In this document: positions 9,451 to 13,218 of the stretch, in pieces | How the letters are laid out: the number at the start of each line of letters is the position of its first letter | Numbering within the stretch: position 1 is the first letter of the stretch | Notes under the pieces: model-generated | The model's database searches: none | The model's input: the letters and a program-made list of their open reading frames with translations, nothing else | What the model was told of the DNA's origin: nothing | Program-made: the position numbers and the translations under genes | DNA from: Larix sibirica | Lineage: Eukaryota > Streptophyta > Pinopsida > Pinales > Pinaceae | Assembly: GCA_004151065.3 (NCBI GenBank) | Contig: NWUY0300051092.1 | Coordinates: forward strand, 1-13,218 | DNA length: 13,218 bases | Reading direction: 5' to 3'

Positions 9451-9942
9451 ACAATCTCTTGCAAAATGACCATATTCATGGCACTTCTTACATTTAAAAG
9501 GAAATTAACCAGAATCCACTTTTTAAAATATGAGACTAGCTATCCATAACCATATTTACAACCTCTAAAAGGCCCTTATCCAGATCACCCTCCACACAAA
9601 TTCGAGCGTAGGAGAACATAGGAGATTTAGGATCTGACTTATCTATGTATCTTCATAAAGAGTTTCCAATAGTTGCCATGACTTGATCGGACCAACAATG
9701 GAGAGGAAGGTGAAATAATTTTACCCAAAATAGGATAGTTGAGGGTATATCATTTTCATGATCAAAAGAGATGTTCCAACAATTTAGGTACATACCTCGA
9801 GGAGCCATGAAGTTTGTCCCATTTTGAAATATTAAATATCGATCAACTTTGAATTCAAAGAATAATGTATAGTATCCCCTTCCACAAAAATGGCACTTCA
9901 TTCTTCCTGTCAATAACGACTACCAATTCTTGTTTATCCATA
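9451..9942 (-). pseudogene. LINE ORF1-like: DUF4283 domain plus CCHC zinc knuckle
   Basis: The product of an intact copy would bind element RNA as part of the ribonucleoprotein. The open part (9913-9653) shows DUF4283 hallmarks: a PRGMYLNCWNISFD stretch, a WVKLFHLPLHCW stretch (family form WVRLPxLPLxxW) and IGNSL. After an in-frame TGA, the same frame continues with RYIDKSDPKSPMFSYARICVE, the usual 'G+YID...YARICVE' segment. A frameshift then leads to KCKKCHEYGHFARDC at 9451-9492, a perfect CX2CX4HX4C knuckle. The N-terminal part of DUF4283 is mostly missing or out of frame (MDKQELVVVIDRKNEV from 9942). Damage includes at least two stops and a frameshift. Confidence 0.88.
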
Positions 9943-9957
9943 ATTCGATGGCCCTTG

Positions 9958-10201
9958 GAGAAGGATAGATACTTTGAAGAAATTAAAATATAAATAAAAA
10001 GATACTTTGAAGAAATGAAAGCATTACAAATATAATTACAAGAGAAAGAAATTAATAATGATGATGGCATCAATCAAAATTATGAAAAACGAAGCGAAAA
10101 AGAAAGCCGAGAACTAGGCCAAGAACCAAACCATGAATAAATGATTGATGAAGATGAAGTCAAGGAAGATGGTAAAGACATCACATAAAAATGAGCGATT
10201 G
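9958..10201 (+). pseudogene. Charged coiled-coil-like coding relic, plus strand
   Basis: From 9958 one plus frame reads EKDRYFEEIKI, a stop, IKRYFEEMKALQI, a stop, and LQEKEINNDDGIN. It then runs QNYEKRSEKESRELGQEPNH, a stop, MIDEDEVKEDGKDI and a stop. Continued Lys/Glu/Asp richness across four stops suggests a decayed coding sequence rather than chance. It contains a 33-bp in-frame direct duplication (9967-9983 and 10000-10016). It abuts the 5' end of the minus-strand LINE, so it may be part of the sequence the LINE entered. The family is unknown. It could belong with the plus-strand relics at 10277-10534 and 10853-11398. Confidence 0.35.
9967..10016 (+). repeat. 33-bp direct duplication
   Basis: The 17-mer 'agatactttgaagaaat' occurs at 9967-9983 and again at 10000-10016, an offset of 33 bp (11 codons). 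It encodes RYFEEIK and RYFEEMK in the same frame. Confidence 0.8.
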
Positions 10202-10276
10202 TAAGGATAAAAAAGAATACATGGTAGAGCATATGAAAAAAAAAGAGCAAGATAAGTAAATCATGAGGGTCAAACC

Positions 10277-10534
10277 ATGCTCAAACTTTTGAAGTCAAGA
10301 GATGGAAATGATCCAACTCTGAAGGAAAAATATATTGATAAGACAGTGAGACCTCACTATGATATAAGGCATATTGAATTTGCTACCACACCTAGGTTAG
10401 AAGGAAAACAATATCGACCGCCTCCTTATATTCCCCCTCACCAAAGGATCACTACTACATCCAGGACAGAAGAAAAGCAAAAAACTTATCAATCGACTCC
10501 TTATATTCCCCCTCACCAAAGGATCTCGCGATAA
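10277..10534 (+). CDS. Small ORF or gene fragment with two PYIPPHQRI repeats
   Basis: This is an 85-codon open frame from ATG 10277 to TAA 10532-10534. I do not recognise the family. Residues 1-35 are basic and charged (MLKLLKSRDGNDPTLKEKYI). From about residue 37 the protein consists of two imperfect 25-residue repeats of the form TT-x-R-x-E-x-KQ ... PYIPPHQRI. The repeats share an exact 29-base DNA match (10422-10450 and 10497-10525). A Pro/Tyr/His repeat of this kind would be disordered and could mediate protein or RNA contacts. Upstream sequence on the same strand is also charged but interrupted, so this is more likely the surviving part of a larger pseudogene or transposon protein than a complete gene. 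No ribosome-context or promoter evidence was seen. Confidence 0.4.
   Translation: MLKLLKSRDGNDPTLKEKYIDKTVRPHYDIRHIEFATTPRLEGKQYRPPPYIPPHQRITTTSRTEEKQKTYQSTPYIPPHQRISR
10387..10531 (+). repeat. 75-bp tandem duplication, in frame
   Basis: Two adjacent units are offset by 75 bp. The 3' 29 bases of the two are identical (10422-10450 and 10497-10525), while the 5' parts differ by several substitutions. The identical block encodes PYIPPHQRI. The contrast between identical and diverged halves suggests either selection on the motif or local gene conversion. Confidence 0.8.
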
Positions 10535-10852
10535 AATACAAGGAAGGATAAGAACCAATGTTTCAAATACAATACTCAAACTGCGATGCCAGGTCTTAAA
10601 TATGCATATGTACTAGAAATTAGTTGCATCTTCATACAAGGAGAAAAACTGAGTTGTATAAATGGTCTAGGCACTTCTAATTTTATGGATATAAACATTT
10701 ATTAGCTCTGAATGTGCAAAGCAAACATAAATACTAACTCTGACATGTTCAATTCGGACATCGCAGTCTACACAATTGTTAAATCTATAAAAATGTCTAG
10801 TGGAACTCGAGAGCAAAGACGAATCGGAAGCCATGTCGGGAACCCAAACTGA
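10535..10852. other. Gap between plus-strand relics, no gene recognised
   Basis: All plus frames are interrupted. The minus-strand open frame over 10667-11185 is the antisense shadow of the Asp/Asn/Lys-rich relic to the right (its reading is almost all Ile, Phe, Val and Leu). Nothing else was identified. Confidence 0.4.
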
Positions 10853-11398
10853 ATCCAACAACATTATAAGGAATATGATAGCGATAACGATGAAAAGAAA
10901 GATGTAGAGGACAAGAATAAAGTCCAGAGTATGAAATATCAAGGTCCATCTGTAGAAGAGTTTGATGAGAATGTCAATAACAAAAACAAAGATACACATG
11001 CACCAGATATTGATCAACATGACGTCGATGTTGATTGTAAAAAAGATGAAGATCTCAAAGATTATAATGATGAAGCACAAAATATTAATGAATATACAGA
11101 TAAAGCCAATAACAATTGTGAAGGAAACATAGATGTAGAGGAGAATAATGATGAAAATAAAGACAATAAAAATGATCATAATCACGATGTTGTAAAAGGT
11201 GAAATTCCATAAGAATATAATGATGAAAATAAAGGCAATATAAATAAATTTGATGATGACAAAGTCAAAGATGTAAAACTAGAAGAGAGGATTAAGAAAC
11301 AAAAAGACATGTTGCAAACCAAGATTTTGATTCCTCAAGCAATGTCAAATTGTCATCCTTATCATGTTTCTGTGCTCAAAATTCTTCCCACACTATAA
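10853..11398 (+). pseudogene. Asp/Asn/Lys-rich low-complexity coding relic
   Basis: One frame is open from 10853 (after TGA 10850-10852) to TAA 11210-11212, with ATG at 10931. It continues in identical style beyond that stop to TAA 11396-11398. The composition is strongly Asp, Asn, Glu and Lys (DSDNDEKKDVEDKNK, NIDVEENNDENKDNKNDHNH, EYNDENKGNINKFDDDKVKD). It ends in a more ordinary segment (EERIKKQKDMLQTKILIPQA, then SNCHPYHVSVLKILP). The final stop lies inside the CACTA-like terminus at 11391, so the natural end has been displaced by an insertion. It is in phase with the frame at 10277. No family is recognised. A disordered acidic protein or a retroelement gag-like tail are both possible. 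Confidence 0.45.
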
Positions 11399-11406
11399 GG
11401 AAAAGG
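11391..11406 (+). mobile_element. CACTA-like (En/Spm-type) transposon terminus
   Basis: The bases CACTATAAGGAAAAGG match the usual shape of CACTA superfamily terminal inverted repeats (CACTA followed by an A-rich stretch such as CAAGAAAA). The next bases ('ccctataacagaggtttttg') resemble the familiar 'GGCC(T)ATTAGCGGCGGTTTTT' subterminal phrase of many plant CACTA elements. The element would extend rightward. The opposite end (...TAGTG preceded by a T-rich stretch) was not found before the window end. The flanking triplet is CCA (11388-11390), and a matching 3-bp duplication has not been located. Confidence 0.55.
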
Positions 11407-11730
11407 CCCTATAACAGAGGTTTTTGTGGATGCTCCTTTAAAGAGAGCCCAAATATTCATTTATAGTGGAGGTCACTAGCAGAGGTGAGTGAGTAGAGGT
11501 TTTAGTGGATGTTTTTCTTTGGTGCTTTTATACATCCAAAATGCACCAGTGCGGATACGACACAAATGCACCAGCGAAAACATAAATCATGTGGCACCAT
11601 GGCCAGAAACACCATCGAGCGAAACAAAAATATATAAATTTACAATCAAATCATTTATTTTACACAAGAGCATTGGTGCATACCCATTTTGAAAGCATTG
11701 AAGTAGGGTAAACAGATAGTGGAGGGCAGC
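11399..11730 (+). repeat. Subterminal-like repeats next to the CACTA terminus
   Basis: The phrase 'agaggtttttgtggatgc' at 11417-11434 recurs as 'agaggttttagtggatgt' at 11495-11512, an offset of 78 bp. Each follows a CACTA motif, at 11391 and about 11474. A 'ttatagtg' at about 11461-11468 is the inverse of the CACTATAA start. Further right, 'tggtgc...gcacca' forms an imperfect hairpin (11520-11548), and 'aaatgcaccag' is repeated at 11539-11549 and 11564-11574. Clusters of short direct and inverted motifs like these are typical of CACTA subterminal regions, where the TNPA-type protein binds. There is no coding evidence; the open frame 11489-11692 looks accidental. Confidence 0.5.
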
Positions 11731-12150
11731 ATATTATTATTATTATTATTTTCGATGCGTTTTTTCTAAATAACCGCAAGAAGTTGTTCCCATTAAGGCC
11801 GCATCGTAACAACGATAAATAAAAAAGAATCAAATTACAAAAACCATGTATTAAATTAACATTTTATTTTTAATTTTCATTTCCAGTGTACTCGTTCTAA
11901 ATTACAACATTGGGGCATTTGACTTTCTGAAGCACCGTGAAAGGGTTAAATAAAAAAAAACTGAAATAAAAACCAACTTATCACATTATTTTATTATTAT
12001 TTTTAATTATCATTTTGGTGAAGTCGTTCTATATAAACGCGCTAGGGTATTAGATCTTACGACGATTGTGAAAAGGTTAAATTAAAAAAATGCCTAATTA
12101 AAAAAAAGGATTGGATTAATTCTTTATTTTTAATACACACTTTCGGTCAC
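11730..12150 (+). repeat. Degenerate tandem array, unit about 117-133 bp
   Basis: Three full units and one partial unit share the same ordered blocks. The first block is a 'ttatttttaat' AT-rich opening at 11864, 11997 and 12124 (with an ATT-rich version near 11747). The second is 'cgttctaaat' or 'cgttctatat' at about 11892 and 12024 ('ttctaaataac' at 11764). The third is 'gaaagggttaaataaaa' or 'gaaaaggttaaattaaa' at 11939 and 12070 ('gataaataaaaa' at about 11814). Offsets between matching blocks cluster near 125-133 bp. Substitutions are numerous, so the array is not recent. It has no coding content and may be an internal or subterminal array of the adjacent transposon. Confidence 0.55.
11731..11750 (+). 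repeat. (ATT)n microsatellite
   Basis: About six ATT units in a row, at the start of the ~131-bp repeat array. Confidence 0.8.
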
Positions 12151-12210
12151 AGAAAAATTTGAACCCAAAATCAAACAACATATATGTCTGAATTTCGACA
12201 TCACTCTATC

Positions 12211-12533
12211 GACAATCCGACAAACCTTTCTTTTTTTAAACGTCAGTGAAACTTCGACGGATGTTCGACAACAATAAGGTATCGTCGGATATCCGACACT
12301 AACATGTCAAATAACCTACACAATTATTTTAATATGCACGTCGCATAACCGATGACAATTACTTTCTTGAAGGTCGGATATTCGACCAAACGACTGTCGG
12401 ATATCCAACAGACGTTACATAGGACAAGGTCGGATATCCACCCAAGAATAGGTTGGATATTTGAACAAAATTACATACTCCCAAGTCAGATATCCGATAA
12501 CATTTACATAAGTAACATTCGGATATCCGACAA
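12211..12533 (+). repeat. Array of TCGGATATCCGA near-palindromes
   Basis: Variants of gTCGGATATCCGAc, a near-perfect palindrome centred on GATATC, occur at 12284-12298, 12372-12387, 12396-12410, 12429-12443, 12451-12466, 12484-12499 and 12518-12532. Weaker relatives lie at 12211-12222 and 12253-12270. Most centres are about 23 or 33 bp apart, so the array is not a simple fixed-period tandem repeat. The palindromic core and repeated spacing suit binding sites for a dimeric DNA-binding protein, such as a transposase accessory protein at transposon ends. That function is inferred. Confidence 0.8.
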
Positions 12534-12579
12534 ATGTGGTGTCGAAGTTGCGACAGATCCCACAGCCATAAGAAAAATT

Positions 12580-12599
12580 CCGACGACATTTGTTGTCGG
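12580..12599. repeat. Short inverted repeat, ccgacgaca / tgttgtcgg
   Basis: Nine-base arms with one G:T-type mismatch flank a two-base spacer. The 'CCGACGAC...GTCGTCGG' type is a recurrent motif in plant CACTA terminal regions as I know them. Related 'tcgtcgga' and 'gtcgtcg' copies follow at 12614-12640. Confidence 0.65.
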
Positions 12600-12660
12600 A
12601 GGTATGGAAACATCGTCGGATTTATTGGAGTTGTCGTCGTATTTGCGATGAAATTGGGGA

Positions 12661-13218
12661 ATTTAAAAAAAGAACTACTAGTTCCAAACGGGGTTCACAT
12701 GGGACGACTAGTTGGGAAAGCACTAGGTTGAAAAAAAATATTACACAAAGATAATATTCCTAGTGAGAGGACATTCATAAAAAAGTAATGTCTAAAGAGA
12801 AAAAGATAACTTGAGCCTATAAAAGACAACTTCACATATAATCTTCCAACTAACAACTAGGATAATAACTCTAATGCAATACCACACTTTTCAAAAATGA
12901 GGAAAACAAATCAACATCCTATAAAAGGCACATTTTCTATAAAATATTCATGTCAATGGTATGTTTCCAAGTATCCCACACAAACTCCCAGCTTCATTGG
13001 GAACACTGGTAGTACAAAAAATTGTAGCTAGTGGTTTCTTTCTCCTCACATTGGATAGAAATATTATATTACATTCACAACCATTAAATGCCACCTCCAT
13101 TTGATGTGATACTCAAGTTGCTAAATCAAAATTTATATATTAGCAAGAATATGGAATGCTAAGTATTCATTTATATATGCATGTATGAATTCACACAATA
13201 AATAATATGTAATTATTC
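12661..13218. other. AT-rich right flank, no gene recognised
   Basis: No coding frame, RNA gene or repeat array was recognised. An imperfect inverted repeat (cactggtagtac ... gtagctagtg) lies at 13004-13033, with CACT and AGTG ends. It is too short and mismatched to call a transposon end. The sequence around it is AT-rich with no other feature. Confidence 0.35.

Larger units (their letters stand above)
4649..9942 (-). mobile_element. Decayed plant L1-type LINE (non-LTR retrotransposon)
   Basis: Read on the minus strand, the order is DUF4283-like domain, CCHC zinc knuckle, linker, APE-type endonuclease, reverse transcriptase, thumb and connection, zf-RVT zinc ribbon, and plant L1 RNase H. This is the usual order in plant L1 elements, which copy themselves by target-primed reverse transcription. 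Nearly all signature motifs can be read, but only by switching frame repeatedly and passing many stops, so the copy is dead. The right limit is set by the first recognisable ORF1 sequence, and the left limit by a stop after the RNase H domain. The true ends, poly(A) tail and target duplication were not found, so the element could extend further. The domains are listed separately. Confidence 0.93.

Noticed and set aside
10397-10579. 60-codon minus open frame with 'DPLVRGNIRSR' repeated
   Set aside because: The repetition is the antisense of the 75-bp duplication whose plus-strand reading (PYIPPHQRI) is in a longer frame.
10667-11185. 172-codon minus-strand open frame, Ile/Phe/Val-rich, looks like a membrane protein
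   Set aside because: It is the antisense of the GAT/AAT/AAA-rich acidic relic. Complementing Asp/Asn/Lys codons yields Ile/Leu/Phe codons automatically.
11391-11468. CACTATAA ... TTATAGTG as a complete 78-bp CACTA mini-element
   Set aside because: Too short to be a transposable unit. Another CACTA-led copy of the same subterminal phrase follows, so it fits better as repeats within one terminus.
12352-12651. 99-codon plus frame and overlapping 84-codon minus frame with recurring 'DI', 'RISD' and 'GYPT' phrases
   Set aside because: The apparent protein repeats come from the TCGGATATCCGA palindrome array, which has no in-phase stop in these frames. The irregular 23/33-bp spacing does not keep a consistent phase.
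13004-13033. CACT...AGTG imperfect inverted repeat as a transposon end pair
   Set aside because: Arms are about 12 bases with several mismatches and only a few bases of loop. No A-rich CACTA-type extension and no target duplication.

Overview
This window looks like nuclear intergenic DNA from a seed plant with a large, transposon-rich genome. It is AT-rich, has no intact gene, and carries several layers of decayed mobile elements. The clearest evidence for a plant is a minus-strand L1-type LINE whose domain order is plant-specific: DUF4283, CCHC zinc knuckle, APE-type endonuclease, reverse transcriptase, zf-RVT zinc ribbon and RNase H. The wording of the motifs reminds me of conifer L1 elements, but that is an impression and I cannot name the species. 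No tRNA, rRNA, CRISPR array or bacterial operon was recognised.

Layout. 1-829: no gene, with a weak resemblance to the 3' part of an LTR near 280-420. 830-1461: two plus-strand coding-like relics in different frames. 1462-2310: non-coding sequence with two purine tracts and about four degenerate direct repeats (1840-2150). 2311-3162: AT-rich, nothing recognised. 3163-3930 (minus): relic of a protein with a coiled-coil body and a very acidic C-terminal tail. 3931-4648: nothing recognised. 4649-9942 (minus): the L1 relic, which still shows almost every catalytic motif but is broken by many stops and frameshifts. 9958-10201, 10277-10534 and 10853-11398 (plus): charged, repeat-containing coding relics that look like pieces of one or two disordered proteins. 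11391 onward: a CACTA-like terminus (CACTATAAGGAAAAGG) interrupts the last relic. It is followed by subterminal-type repeats, three to four copies of a degenerate unit of about 131 bp (11730-12150), and a cluster of near-palindromes related to TCGGATATCCGA (12211-12650). 12661-13218: nothing recognised.

No gene here appears functional and there is no pathway to describe. The best-supported story is nesting and decay. An old L1 copy lies next to or inside plus-strand charged coding relics, and a probable CACTA (En/Spm-type) element entered the right-hand relic. The 11.7-12.65 kb repeats could be that element's subterminal, transposase-binding arrays. They keep more CpG than the rest of the window, which suggests they are younger. 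The two signals most worth follow-up are the palindrome array at 12.2-12.65 kb and the coiled-coil/acidic-tail relic at 3.2-3.9 kb.
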